A stretch of DNA of 15,089 nt from Pseudobdellovibrio sp. (GTDB lineage Bacteria; Bdellovibrionota; Bdellovibrionia; Bdellovibrionales; Bdellovibrionaceae), in assembly GCA_025449725.1 (NCBI GenBank), contig JANWIU010000091.1, positions 1 to 15,089 of the forward strand. Reading direction: 5' to 3'. This document shows, piece after piece, positions 1 to 6,655 of the stretch. Position numbers and translations under genes: made by a program. Positions within the stretch are counted from its first letter, which is position 1; every line of letters begins with the position of its first letter. Under the pieces are notes generated by a model, which was not told where the DNA came from, did not search any database, and saw only the letters and a list, made by a program, of their open reading frames with translations.

Positions 1-862
1 GGATTCTGTTCAAACTATTTTTGTTCCGGAAGTTACCGCTGCGCCGGGGTCAGTATCCCAGGTGCGCGAAGCTGCCGGCCAGTTGATGATGTTCGCAAAA
101 CGCACTAAGACCGCTGTTGTTTTAATCGGTCACATTACAAAAGATGGAAACCTTGCCGGACCGAAAGTGCTGGAGCACATGGTCGATTGCGTGCTTTCAT
201 TTGAAGGCGACAGCAACACTCACTTTCGCCTTTTGCGCACTTTAAAAAACCGCTTCGGCTCCGCACAGGAACTGGGTGTTTTTGAAATGTCTTCACTGGG
301 CTTAAGAGAAGTTTTAAATCCTTCCGAATTATTTTTACAAGAAAGAAGCCAAAACCGTGTCGGTTCTTCTATTTTTGCTTCATTGGAGGGAACGCGTCCG
401 ATTCTTTGCGAAATTCAGGCGCTGACCTTGAATTCCAATAATTCTTTTCCCCGTCGCACATCGATCGGAATTGATATTAACCGAATTCATTTACTGACTG
501 CCGTTTTAGACCGTCACTTAGGAATTAAACTTTCTTTCAACGACTTGTATATTAACGTCGTTGGCGGTTTAAAGATTGAAGAGCCCGGAGTAGACTTAGC
601 CATTGCCGCTGCCGTTCTTTCGACAGACCGTACCGAACCCATTGCTTCGGACGCTCTCTATTTAGGAGAGATCGGTCTCACAGGAGAAATCCGCGCTATA
701 TCGTTTCCGGAAATCAGGATACGCGAAGCCGTAAAACTGGGTTTCAAACAGTTCTACCTGCCTTATTTCAATAAAAAGCATTTTGAAGACCCTGGACTGA
801 TGAAAAATATTAATGTCAATTTTTTGAAATCAGTTCATGATTTAGAAAAACTTAACTTCTAA
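1..862 (+). CDS. radA: DNA repair protein RadA, C-terminal part (5' end outside window)
   Basis: RadA is a RecA-like, DNA-dependent ATPase that helps process recombination intermediates during DNA repair. The gene enters from the left edge, with the first complete codon at base 2, and about 286 residues are visible. The window opens on the Walker B strand (DSVQT), followed by the PGSVSQVRE stretch typical of RadA. The RadA-specific KNRFG motif lies at bases 245-259. The last half is the Lon-protease-like domain (TSIGIDINR, then VVGGLKIEEPGVDLAIAAAV and LGEIGLTGEIR), which in RadA acts as a DNA-binding scaffold rather than a protease. The zinc finger and Walker A lie upstream and cannot be seen. 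The GTG at base 62 is an internal codon, because the frame stays open and RadA-like upstream of it. The stop is TAA. The next gene starts 25 bases downstream on the same strand, so cotranscription is likely. Confidence 0.95.
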   Translation, partial: DSVQTIFVPEVTAAPGSVSQVREAAGQLMMFAKRTKTAVVLIGHITKDGNLAGPKVLEHMVDCVLSFEGDSNTHFRLLRTLKNRFGSAQELGVFEMSSLGLREVLNPSELFLQERSQNRVGSSIFASLEGTRPILCEIQALTLNSNNSFPRRTSIGIDINRIHLLTAVLDRHLGIKLSFNDLYINVVGGLKIEEPGVDLAIAAAVLSTDRTEPIASDALYLGEIGLTGEIRAISFPEIRIREAVKLGFKQFYLPYFNKKHFEDPGLMKNINVNFLKSVHDLEKLNF

Positions 863-887
863 GCTCAACTTACAAGAGGCGAACCAT

Positions 888-1253
888 ATGTCTAAAATCT
901 CTAAAGAAAAATTTCAGCTTGGCGATTTTATTTTTTTTGAAGGCGATCTTGAAACACATTTTTATATTATTGAATCCGGAGAAGTTGCCATCACCACAAA
1001 GGGCAAAGCAAATCAAAGAATTGAAGTGGCCCGCCTTAAAGACGGTGAAACTTTCGGAGAGTTTGCCTTAGTAGATAAAGGCGCGCGGACAGCCAGTGCA
1101 CAGGCTGTAACAGATGTTAAACTTATGAAAATTTCAGCTGAAGGATATGAATCTATGCTGGGAGAACTTCCTTTGTGGGCCTCTACAATGATGAAAGCTT
1201 TTATTTTGCGCCTGAAGCAAATGAATCAGGCTTTAAAAGAAGCTAAAAAATAG
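888..1253 (+). CDS. Single-domain cyclic-nucleotide-binding (Crp-type) protein
   Basis: A 121-residue protein made almost entirely of one cNMP-binding beta-roll. The start is typical (LGDFIFFEGDLETHFYIIES, then GEVAI). The phosphate-binding cassette is at residues 56-71 (FGEFALVDKGARTASA). It keeps the Gly-Glu pair and the Arg (R67) that contact the ribose and cyclic phosphate in cAMP or cGMP binders, so ligand binding looks intact. There is no DNA-binding helix-turn-helix, kinase, channel or enzymatic domain. The C-terminal helix ends in a basic tail. It may therefore act by protein-protein contact, as a ligand-sensing regulatory subunit; that is inference. The start is set by AAGAGG at 874-879, eight bases before the ATG. 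It follows radA closely and ends tail to tail with the secreted-protein gene. Fold assignment is confident; ligand and partner are unknown. Confidence 0.88.
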   Translation: MSKISKEKFQLGDFIFFEGDLETHFYIIESGEVAITTKGKANQRIEVARLKDGETFGEFALVDKGARTASAQAVTDVKLMKISAEGYESMLGELPLWASTMMKAFILRLKQMNQALKEAKK

Positions 1254-1261
1254 TTTTTTAG
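1243..1261. terminator. AT-only 8-bp inverted repeat at a convergent gene junction
   Basis: The stretch ctaaaaaa-tag-ttttttag is a perfect 8-bp inverted repeat with a 3-base loop. It covers the last codons and TAG stop of the cNMP-binding gene and the TAA stop of the opposing gene. The stem is almost all A-T, so it is weak. It might act as a bidirectional transcription end or simply reflect Lys codons next to two stops. Confidence 0.25.
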
Positions 1262-1599
1262 TTTCTGTCTGTCCAAATATCGTGAACGTGAATTTTAACG
1301 TAATGAACCTGTTGGCCTTGAGCCCTTTGCGTCGCTGCATAGCCCGGATCTTCCGGATACATCGGTTCGCTATCTATAATCGTGGCTCTTACACAGATGT
1401 TATTGCCGTTTTCTACTATTAATGTCGCCTGGCTGCGGTCGTCGTTTCTCATAATGCGGTAACGGAAGCCATTTACTTTACTGACAACGAATTGAAAGTA
1501 ATCTTCTGATTCGGTGGTTCCACAAATGACGGTATCCGCGGCAAAAACGGAAGTAGAACAGATTAAGGATACGACTAATACGGCAGCAAATGACTTCAT
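1258..1599 (-). CDS. Small secreted protein of unknown function
   Basis: A 113-residue protein with a clear Sec signal peptide: a basic start (MKSFAAVLVV), a hydrophobic core and a probable cleavage after residue 20 (SVFA then ADTV). The mature part is about 93 residues. It is beta-prone and has two cysteines (C26 and C69) that could form a disulfide outside the cytoplasm. No catalytic motif is recognised. The frame is open six codons further upstream, but the ATG at 1599 has GGAGG just before it and starts the signal peptide directly, so I choose it. The gene converges on the cNMP-binding gene with only four bases between the stops. It diverges from the beta-barrel gene across about 230 bases. 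It could be a periplasmic or exported protein. I do not recognise the family. Confidence 0.7.
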   Translation of the reverse strand: MKSFAAVLVVSLICSTSVFAADTVICGTTESEDYFQFVVSKVNGFRYRIMRNDDRSQATLIVENGNNICVRATIIDSEPMYPEDPGYAATQRAQGQQVHYVKIHVHDIWTDRN

Positions 1600-1697
1600 T
1601 GGGCCTCCGGTTACCACTATTCATCGGAGCTAATAAGCAGCCGCTTGACAAGATTCTCGGCTGAATCCGAGGATCCAAAAGACACCATATATTCGAT

Positions 1698-1725
1698 TTG
1701 GTGACGGTTTAAATAGCAAAATAAT
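1698..1725 (+). promoter_or_regulatory. Possible promoter of the beta-barrel/lipoprotein pair
   Basis: TTGGTG at 1698-1703 and AATAAT at 1720-1725 are separated by 16 bases. The -10 matches TATAAT at five of six positions and the -35 matches at three. It lies in the 233-base gap between the divergent secreted-protein and beta-barrel genes and would give a leader of about 100 bases. The same gap has a short dyad (ctcgg at 1656-1660, ccgag at 1667-1671). Promoter rules in this organism are not known to me, so this is only a candidate. Confidence 0.25.
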
Positions 1726-1832
1726 GTCATTTTTTCGTAATCGTCTTATTTTTGTACAGTTTGACCCCAGTAAAAATCGTTTTAACCCGGCACGGTCATT
1801 GAATGTTAAGCCACGATAACAAAAGGATAGGT

Positions 1833-2756
1833 ATGCTTAAAATCACATGGACACCACTTGCGATAACTTTACTTTGTGCGATGGCTCACGCTCAGGCTCC
1901 TACAACAACGACAACTATCGCTAAGGAAGTTAAAGTTCCTTCCGCGACTGCTGAGGCCAATGCCACTCCTGCTGCTGCGGCAGCTGCTACCAGTACTGCG
2001 GAAGTAAAAAAGGAAGAAGCTCCTTCTGTTAAATATAGTCTCGGTTTAGGTTTGGGTTATACCCTTGGTGCAGAGGCTCAGTCGAATGGCACCCGAAAAG
2101 AAACGATGACGTATTCATTTACACCGGGTTTGTCTTATGGAATTTATCGAGCATCTGTCTTTTCACTATATGAGCAAAATTTAAAAGACACTTCAAAAAA
2201 TGGATCATTCATTGACCCTATTTTAAGTTTCAGCCGCTCTTCTTTTGAGTTGAATAAATATTTTAAGCTTGGCCCTTCAGTCAGCGTTGTATTGCCTATG
2301 TCAGACAATTCGAAAAACAATACGGAATTGCTTTATAGTATCGCCGGCGCAGCCAGCTTGTATTTACAAAATAAGCCATTGGGACTTGATGGTTGGAATA
2401 TCAATTACTACTTAGGTTACCAACGAAATTTTACGAGATATGCTACGACCAACTCGGGTGACTTGGTCACCATGCAACGTATTCGTCAGCGTATTAATGT
2501 TGGTTACAACTTCACTGATAGTCTGTCGTTAAGCACTCGCTTTCAGTTTGATTCCAAATACTCCAGCGAAGGAATCGTTAGAAATGATTTTTTGCACTTC
2601 CAAACTCTCAGTTATAAAATCAACGATACTCTTTCAGTCAGCATGGGCCACACAAACAGTGGCGCCACCTTAAAGGGCGAAAACTACGACAACAATATCA
2701 AACTTTACGACGAGGCCGCTTCAGAATACTCAGCCGGTTTGGATATAAGTCTTTAA
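1833..2756 (+). CDS. Predicted outer-membrane beta-barrel protein
   Basis: A 307-residue exported protein of unknown function. Residues 1-20 form a signal peptide (MLKITWTPLAITLLCAMAHA) with a probable AHA cleavage site. Residues 21 to about 63 are a low-complexity Thr/Ala/Pro linker. From about residue 65 to the end, the chain alternates polar and hydrophobic or aromatic residues with short Gly/Asn/Asp turns, such as YSLGLGLGYTLG and INYYLGYQRNF. This fits a small beta-barrel of roughly ten to twelve strands. The last residue is Leu instead of the usual C-terminal Phe, although the final AGLDISL has a terminal-strand pattern. An in-frame ATG at 1803 would add ten charged residues before the signal peptide. 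I prefer 1833, which has AAAGGAT just upstream. It is followed 24 bases later by a lipoprotein gene with the same type of ribosome-binding site, so the two are probably coexpressed. Confidence 0.72.
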   Translation: MLKITWTPLAITLLCAMAHAQAPTTTTTIAKEVKVPSATAEANATPAAAAAATSTAEVKKEEAPSVKYSLGLGLGYTLGAEAQSNGTRKETMTYSFTPGLSYGIYRASVFSLYEQNLKDTSKNGSFIDPILSFSRSSFELNKYFKLGPSVSVVLPMSDNSKNNTELLYSIAGAASLYLQNKPLGLDGWNINYYLGYQRNFTRYATTNSGDLVTMQRIRQRINVGYNFTDSLSLSTRFQFDSKYSSEGIVRNDFLHFQTLSYKINDTLSVSMGHTNSGATLKGENYDNNIKLYDEAASEYSAGLDISL

Positions 2757-2780
2757 CATTGAACGTAAAAGGATAATGAA

Positions 2781-3599
2781 ATGAAAAAAATTATTTTAGC
2801 CTCTGCACTTTTAGTTTTTGCTGCTTGTAACAAACCTGCCGAACGCGTGGCTATTGTTAACCCTAAAGATGCCGAAAAAATCGTAGCCATAAAAGATATT
2901 GCAGAACTCACCAGCGAAAAGAAATTGATTCTGACCAGCAGCGGTTCAAACGCCGATGTTTCTAAATTAGCGCCAAGCTTAAAACAGGCGAAAATTGAAG
3001 GCAAAGCGGATTTAATTCTTAAAAAAGTAAAAACCGAAGCACTTAAAGCTTCATTAGAAGCCCAATTGAAATCAGGCGCAGTGGCCCTGGTTATTCTGCC
3101 GAAAGAAATTAAAATTTTCAAAATGCTGGCCGATGCAACGGCGACCCCTGCACCGGCGCCTGCGCCACAAGCAACTGATACAAAACCAACTGTAGCTGCC
3201 GGCGCTGAAATCGCGGAAGCCGCTCCGGAATCAGCTCCTGAAGCTATTTTAGAAGTTGCAGGTCCGAATCAAGAGTTGCTGACAATGAAATACTTAAATA
3301 AATTAAAAGAACACAGCAGGTCTTCTGATGCCCGGGCACAAGCGGCAATGGAGGGCGAATTGGCTCAAGCAAAAGCTGAACGCCCTAGCCAAATTGGTGA
3401 ATCTTTCGGATTTGTTGAAATAGCTTCTATCGAAGTTTTAAAAGTCGGCATACTGGATAATGAAAGAACTGACTACGGCGAAAAGAAATCACTTTTGAAC
3501 GTGATCGACACTTCTTTTGAATTGGCCACTCACCTGCAGATCGGCGAAGAAAAGAAAGCTAAAACTACAGGCGAAGGCAGCGAAGAAGCTGCAGAATAA
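2781..3599 (+). CDS. Predicted lipoprotein with Ala/Pro-rich linker
   Basis: A 272-residue protein starting with a lipoprotein signal peptide (MKKIILASALLVFAAC). The lipidated residue would be C16; Phe at the -3 position is less common than Leu. The next residues (NKPAE) lack Asp at +2, so outer-membrane sorting is plausible if E. coli rules hold. Residues 20-115 are a charged alpha/beta region rich in Lys and Glu. Residues 117-160 are an Ala/Pro/Thr/Glu-rich linker, and 161-272 are a helical, highly charged C-terminal part ending in an acidic tail. No enzyme motif is visible. The start is supported by AAAAGG at 2767-2772. The gene follows the beta-barrel gene by 24 bases and converges on glpK. 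The pairing suggests a role in the cell envelope, but I do not recognise the family. Confidence 0.7.
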   Translation: MKKIILASALLVFAACNKPAERVAIVNPKDAEKIVAIKDIAELTSEKKLILTSSGSNADVSKLAPSLKQAKIEGKADLILKKVKTEALKASLEAQLKSGAVALVILPKEIKIFKMLADATATPAPAPAPQATDTKPTVAAGAEIAEAAPESAPEAILEVAGPNQELLTMKYLNKLKEHSRSSDARAQAAMEGELAQAKAERPSQIGESFGFVEIASIEVLKVGILDNERTDYGEKKSLLNVIDTSFELATHLQIGEEKKAKTTGEGSEEAAE

Positions 3600-3622
3600 C
3601 AAGATCTGCGAAGCAGAATAAC
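3591..3622. repeat. Short direct repeat with small hairpin at the lipoprotein/glpK junction
   Basis: gcagaataac occurs at 3591-3600, across the lipoprotein stop, and again at 3613-3622. Between and within them lies a 5-bp dyad (tctgc at 3605-3609, gcaga at 3613-3617, loop gaa). Read as glpK transcript, the hairpin is followed by TCTTGTTATT, a weak U-rich tract. It could be a poor intrinsic terminator for glpK or a small local duplication. Confidence 0.25.
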
Positions 3623-5112
3623 TACTTCAACATTGTTTTTTTAACGGCTTTTGACCATGATTCACGGCGGCTTTTCAAAGCTGCCGTTTTCATTTGTGGC
3701 TTAAATTCAGAGTCCTTTTTCCAGATCCCGCGAATTTCACTTAAATTCTTCCAGTGAGAAATCCCAAGCCCGGCTAAGTAAGCTGCACCAATCGCGGTTG
3801 TTTCAATTTGTACCGGACGATCTACAATCGTCTGCAGATAGTCGGCCTGAAGCTGCATAAGAAGATTATTCTTGGCCGCGCCTCCATCAACCCGAAGGCG
3901 TTTCATTTTTTTATTTAAATCTTTTTGCATCGCTATCAAAATGTCGGCGTTCTGAAGTGCCATGGCTTCCAGTGTGGCTCTTGCAATATGAGAGCGGTTG
4001 GTTCCGCGTGTGAGGCCACTGATTTGCCCGCGGGCATCTGCATTCCAGTGGGGTGCGCCCAGTCCTGCCAGTGCCGGTACGAACTCCACTCCGCCGGTGT
4101 CTTCTACCTGACGGGCCAAAGCTTCAACTTCATCGCTGGATTTAATAATTCCCAACCCATCACGAAGCCATCCAACCGCGGCGCCGCAGATAAAGGCGCC
4201 GCCTTCAAGGGCATATTGCATCGGCGCATCGCCCAGCTTCCAGGCTACAGTCGTCAGACAGCCTGACTTTGACTTCAACATTTTGGTACCGGTGTTCATT
4301 AAAATGAAACTGCCCGTACCAAAAGTGCATTTACTGTCTCCGGCATCAAAACAGGTTTGACCAAACAGTGCTGACTGCTGATCTCCCGCTACGCCGGTGA
4401 TCGGCGTGTTAGAGGCCACAAAGGAATGCTGAGAAGTTTTCCCGAATAGTCCCGACGACGCCTTTATTTCCGGAAGGCATGATTCGTTAATTTTAAATAA
4501 TTTTATAAGTTCCGCATCCCATTGGCCGGTTTTTAAATTCATCAGCATCGTGCGTGAAGCGTTGCTGACGTCCGTTGCAAAAATTTTTCCGCCGGACAAT
4601 CGCCACATCAAAAAGGTATCAATATTTGCAAATGCTAAGTCGTTTTCCTGTAATGCTTTCTTTACTGAAGGAACGTTTTCAACAAGCCAGCGGATTTTCG
4701 TGCCAGAAAAATAGGGGTCCAGTACAAGACCTGTCTTAGATTTGATTTTTGCAGACCACTTCTTCTTAAGCTGATCACACATCTTACTGGTGCGACGGCA
4801 TTGCCACACAATGGCGTTATGAAGAATTTCGCCTGTGGATTTGCGGAACGCTATCACTGTTTCTCTTTGGTTCGTTATCCCAATCGTGATAATCTCGTCT
4901 CCGCTGGCATTCACTTTTGTCAGGCTTTGCATGGCTGCATTTTCAACTGACCGCCAAATGTCTTCCGGGTTATGCTCGACCCAGCCCGGCTGAGGATATA
5001 TTTGACGATATTCAACGTTGGATTTTGAAACAACATGGCCATCTTGATCCATTAACAAAACTGTAGATCCGGTAGTCCCCTGGTCAATAGCCATTATGTA
5101 TTTTTTCTTCAT
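3622..5112 (-). CDS. glpK: Glycerol kinase
   Basis: Glycerol kinase phosphorylates glycerol with ATP to sn-glycerol 3-phosphate in the cytoplasm, feeding glycolysis and phospholipid synthesis. The 496-residue product matches the FGGY family along its length. The N-terminal phosphate loop is AIDQGTTGS (D10). GITNQRET carries the glycerol-binding R83 and E84, DPYFSGTK gives Y134, and VAGDQQSALFGQ gives the catalytic-base Asp D244. The C-terminal half has GTGSFILMNTG, ALEGGAFICG and LRVDGGAAKNN for nucleotide binding. The E. coli loop that binds fructose 1,6-bisphosphate (GGKGGTR) is not present; a His (H229) lies in the equivalent region. ATG at 5112 has GAAAGA six bases upstream, and ATG at 5118 is an alternative. 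The frame stays open far upstream, but that part lies opposite plsC and is not real. It stands alone, with no glpF, glpD or regulator gene beside it. Confidence 0.96.
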   Translation of the reverse strand: MKKKYIMAIDQGTTGSTVLLMDQDGHVVSKSNVEYRQIYPQPGWVEHNPEDIWRSVENAAMQSLTKVNASGDEIITIGITNQRETVIAFRKSTGEILHNAIVWQCRRTSKMCDQLKKKWSAKIKSKTGLVLDPYFSGTKIRWLVENVPSVKKALQENDLAFANIDTFLMWRLSGGKIFATDVSNASRTMLMNLKTGQWDAELIKLFKINESCLPEIKASSGLFGKTSQHSFVASNTPITGVAGDQQSALFGQTCFDAGDSKCTFGTGSFILMNTGTKMLKSKSGCLTTVAWKLGDAPMQYALEGGAFICGAAVGWLRDGLGIIKSSDEVEALARQVEDTGGVEFVPALAGLGAPHWNADARGQISGLTRGTNRSHIARATLEAMALQNADILIAMQKDLNKKMKRLRVDGGAAKNNLLMQLQADYLQTIVDRPVQIETTAIGAAYLAGLGISHWKNLSEIRGIWKKDSEFKPQMKTAALKSRRESWSKAVKKTMLK

Positions 5113-5125
5113 AGTCATTCTTTCA

Positions 5126-5158
5126 TTTAAAACGGAAACGTTTATGTGTAGAATCTTA
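5126..5158. promoter_or_regulatory. Candidate overlapping divergent promoters for glpK and plsC-like gene
   Basis: The two start codons are only 48 bases apart. Rightward, TTTAAA (5126-5131) and TAGAAT (5149-5154) are 17 bases apart and would start transcription at about the ATG at 5161. Leftward, an extended -10 (TG-a-TAAGAT, core at 5153-5158) would serve glpK and overlap the other -10 by two bases. A perfect palindrome, aaacgttt, lies at 5136-5143 and could be an operator. The glpK -35 is poor. All of this is by eye. Confidence 0.3.
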
Positions 5159-5160
5159 TC

Positions 5161-5931
5161 ATGATCAATTTTCTGAAAAAACCCAACGAAAAAATCTTTA
5201 ACCTGAAGGAGCTCAGTACTGATGCGCTGATTTACAAAGTCTTCCCGCGTTTTTTCATGGAATTGATGAAAAAATATTTTCGGCTCGAGGTTGAAGGAAT
5301 AGAAAATATTCCGACAAAAGGTCCGGTCATTATTGCTCCGAATCACTCTGGTTTTTCAGGTCTTGATGCTATGATTCTTGCTTACGTTCTGCAGGAAAAC
5401 ACCAAACGCATTCCCCGGGTTATGACTCACCATCTTTGGTTTCTGACAGAAACAACTTCTATTCCTGCGCAGAAGCTGGGTTTTATCGAAGCCACGTATG
5501 ACAACGGTGTTGCGCTACTGAAAAAAAATAACATGGTCGTTCTCTTTCCTGAGGGCGAACACGGCAATTTCAAACCCTCTACTAAACGTTATCAGTTGCA
5601 GGAATTTAAACGCGGCTTTATTCGGATGGCCATTCAAACACAGGCCAAAGTTGTACCTACAATTATTCTCGGCGCAGAAGAAACCCATATCAATCTGCAA
5701 AAACTGAAATTTACAAAATTTTTGCGCGGCTTGGTTTTGCCGTTGCCTTTAAATGTGATTCCGCTTCCGGCCAAGTGGAAAATTGTTTTTGAAAAACCGG
5801 TAGACTTCCCCTTTACCGCAGACAAAGTGAATGACACTGAACTATGTCATGATCTGGCCCATGACATTCAGGAAGCATTGCAGGTAAAAATCAATAAAGA
5901 AGTTAAAAAACGCGGCTCAGGTTATTTTTAG
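5161..5931 (+). CDS. PlsC-like lysophospholipid/glycerolipid acyltransferase
   Basis: A 256-residue member of the LPLAT superfamily, enzymes that transfer fatty-acyl groups to lysophospholipids or related lipids at the cytoplasmic membrane. The catalytic block is at residues 60-69 (PNHSGFSGLD), where His and Asp are six residues apart rather than the four of classic PlsC. The FPEG block is at 129-132 (VVLFPEGEHGNFKP). The GFIRMAIQT...VVPTIILGAEE region (152-174) resembles the MGAT-like LPLAT branch more than true PlsC. No clear transmembrane segment is seen, so attachment is probably peripheral. The ATG at 5161 has no Shine-Dalgarno sequence; the next in-frame ATG, at 5256, has none either. 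The longer form keeps an intact N-terminal helix region. The neighbour glpK makes glycerol 3-phosphate, a fitting metabolic context, though its acceptor is not known. Its stop overlaps the stop of the opposing prepilin-like gene. Confidence 0.85.
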   Translation: MINFLKKPNEKIFNLKELSTDALIYKVFPRFFMELMKKYFRLEVEGIENIPTKGPVIIAPNHSGFSGLDAMILAYVLQENTKRIPRVMTHHLWFLTETTSIPAQKLGFIEATYDNGVALLKKNNMVVLFPEGEHGNFKPSTKRYQLQEFKRGFIRMAIQTQAKVVPTIILGAEETHINLQKLKFTKFLRGLVLPLPLNVIPLPAKWKIVFEKPVDFPFTADKVNDTELCHDLAHDIQEALQVKINKEVKKRGSGYF

Positions 5932-6143
5932 CGGCAGTCAGGTTTTTCACAGTCAGGAACGTCTCGGCCGATCTGAGTTAAGATTCGGTCCCAGGCATCG
6001 ACAATAATTCCGGTTTCTGAGTCGCTTCGGGAAATTAATTTTTTGGTCAGCATCGTCGAAATGCCAATGGCAATCACCATCAGCAATAGGTATTCAACTA
6101 AAACCTGACCGTTATTTTTTTTACGATTAGACTTGAACAGCAT
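5928..6143 (-). CDS. Prepilin-like (Flp/class III signal peptide type) protein
   Basis: A 71-residue protein with the hallmarks of a type IV prepilin-like subunit. It has a short basic leader (MLFKSNRKKNNG), a probable prepilin-peptidase site after G12, Glu at position +5 of the mature chain (QVLVE), and one hydrophobic helix (YLLLMVIAIGISTML). The mature C-terminal part is short and polar and ends CEKPDC, so a small disulfide loop is possible. In this family the hydrophobic helix packs into a pilus or pseudopilus or anchors the protein in the membrane. I choose the ATG at 6143; a TTG at 6158 would add five residues. There is no strong ribosome-binding site. The start overlaps the end of the upstream gene by 17 bases, which suggests translational coupling. 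No pilus assembly ATPase or peptidase gene lies in the window. Its stop overlaps the stop of the plsC-like gene by four bases. Confidence 0.7.
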   Translation of the reverse strand: MLFKSNRKKNNGQVLVEYLLLMVIAIGISTMLTKKLISRSDSETGIIVDAWDRILTQIGRDVPDCEKPDCR

Positions 6144-6543
6144 GAATTTCAGTCTCAACCTTCAGCCATTGATTTGCTGAATTTAAAATGAAATCGATTT
6201 GTTTTTTTAAATCGCTATCTGACTGAGTTTGAACAATTCCTATAGCTAAACCTTCATCCCACTCTTGCGCCTGCATTTGCGATTCGGGTTTGTCGAAGAC
6301 CAAAGCTAAGTCTTTAGCTTCAGGATAAATCATCAAAAACAGATGTTGCTTCGATCGCACATTGCGTGTTTTCAGAGTATTCCAGAATTCGACGTGTTCT
6401 GTTTGCAGGATATGATAAATTTTTAAAGCTGCAGATTCGTAAGCCTGAGAAAAGTAAATGCGAAGCGGTCCATCAAAAAGTGCAGTATTGAAAACCGGGC
6501 TGTAAAATCTTGTTGTCATAAATGATGAGTACGTTGCTGCCAT
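6127..6543 (-). CDS. Hypothetical cytoplasmic protein upstream of the prepilin-like gene
   Basis: A 138-residue protein with no signal peptide and no membrane segment, of mixed alpha/beta character. Examples are ALKIYHILQTEHVEFWNTL and HLFLMIYPEAKDLALVFD. I recognise no family, and no catalytic motif or metal site stands out. ATG at 6543 is preceded by AAGGAT about eleven bases away, a slightly long spacing. An ATG eight codons later has no better signal. Its 3' end overlaps the start of the prepilin-like gene by 17 bases, so the two are very likely translated from one mRNA. It might work with that small membrane protein, but this is positional inference only. A gap of 112 bases separates it from hutI, so it may have its own promoter or be the tail of the gpmA-hutI unit. 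Confidence 0.6.
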   Translation of the reverse strand: MAATYSSFMTTRFYSPVFNTALFDGPLRIYFSQAYESAALKIYHILQTEHVEFWNTLKTRNVRSKQHLFLMIYPEAKDLALVFDKPESQMQAQEWDEGLAIGIVQTQSDSDLKKQIDFILNSANQWLKVETEIHAVQV

Positions 6544-6655
6544 ATTAATGTGTCATCCTTGTTAGCCCTAAGCCTAGAAAAGCTTTACCCCTTTTCACAA
6601 GTAAAAAATTTAAGAATCTGACATTTAGTGACGCATTGTTTAATATTGAGACAAA

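Noticed and set aside
1645..1650. Perfect -35 TTGACA on the plus strand
   Set aside because: No acceptable -10 hexamer lies 16-18 bases downstream.
2753..3121. Antisense frame opposite the lipoprotein
   Set aside because: No ribosome-binding site. The plus-strand gene has a signal peptide, lipobox and ribosome-binding site.
5113..5346. In-frame upstream extension of glpK by 78 codons
   Set aside because: It lies antisense to the acyltransferase gene, matches nothing in glycerol kinase, and the ATG at 5112 gives the normal family start and length.
6544..6655. Terminator or FliA-type promoter between hutI and the 138-residue gene
   Set aside because: A 6-bp gaaaag/cttttc dyad and loosely flagellar-like boxes were seen, but stem, spacing and match are too weak to call.
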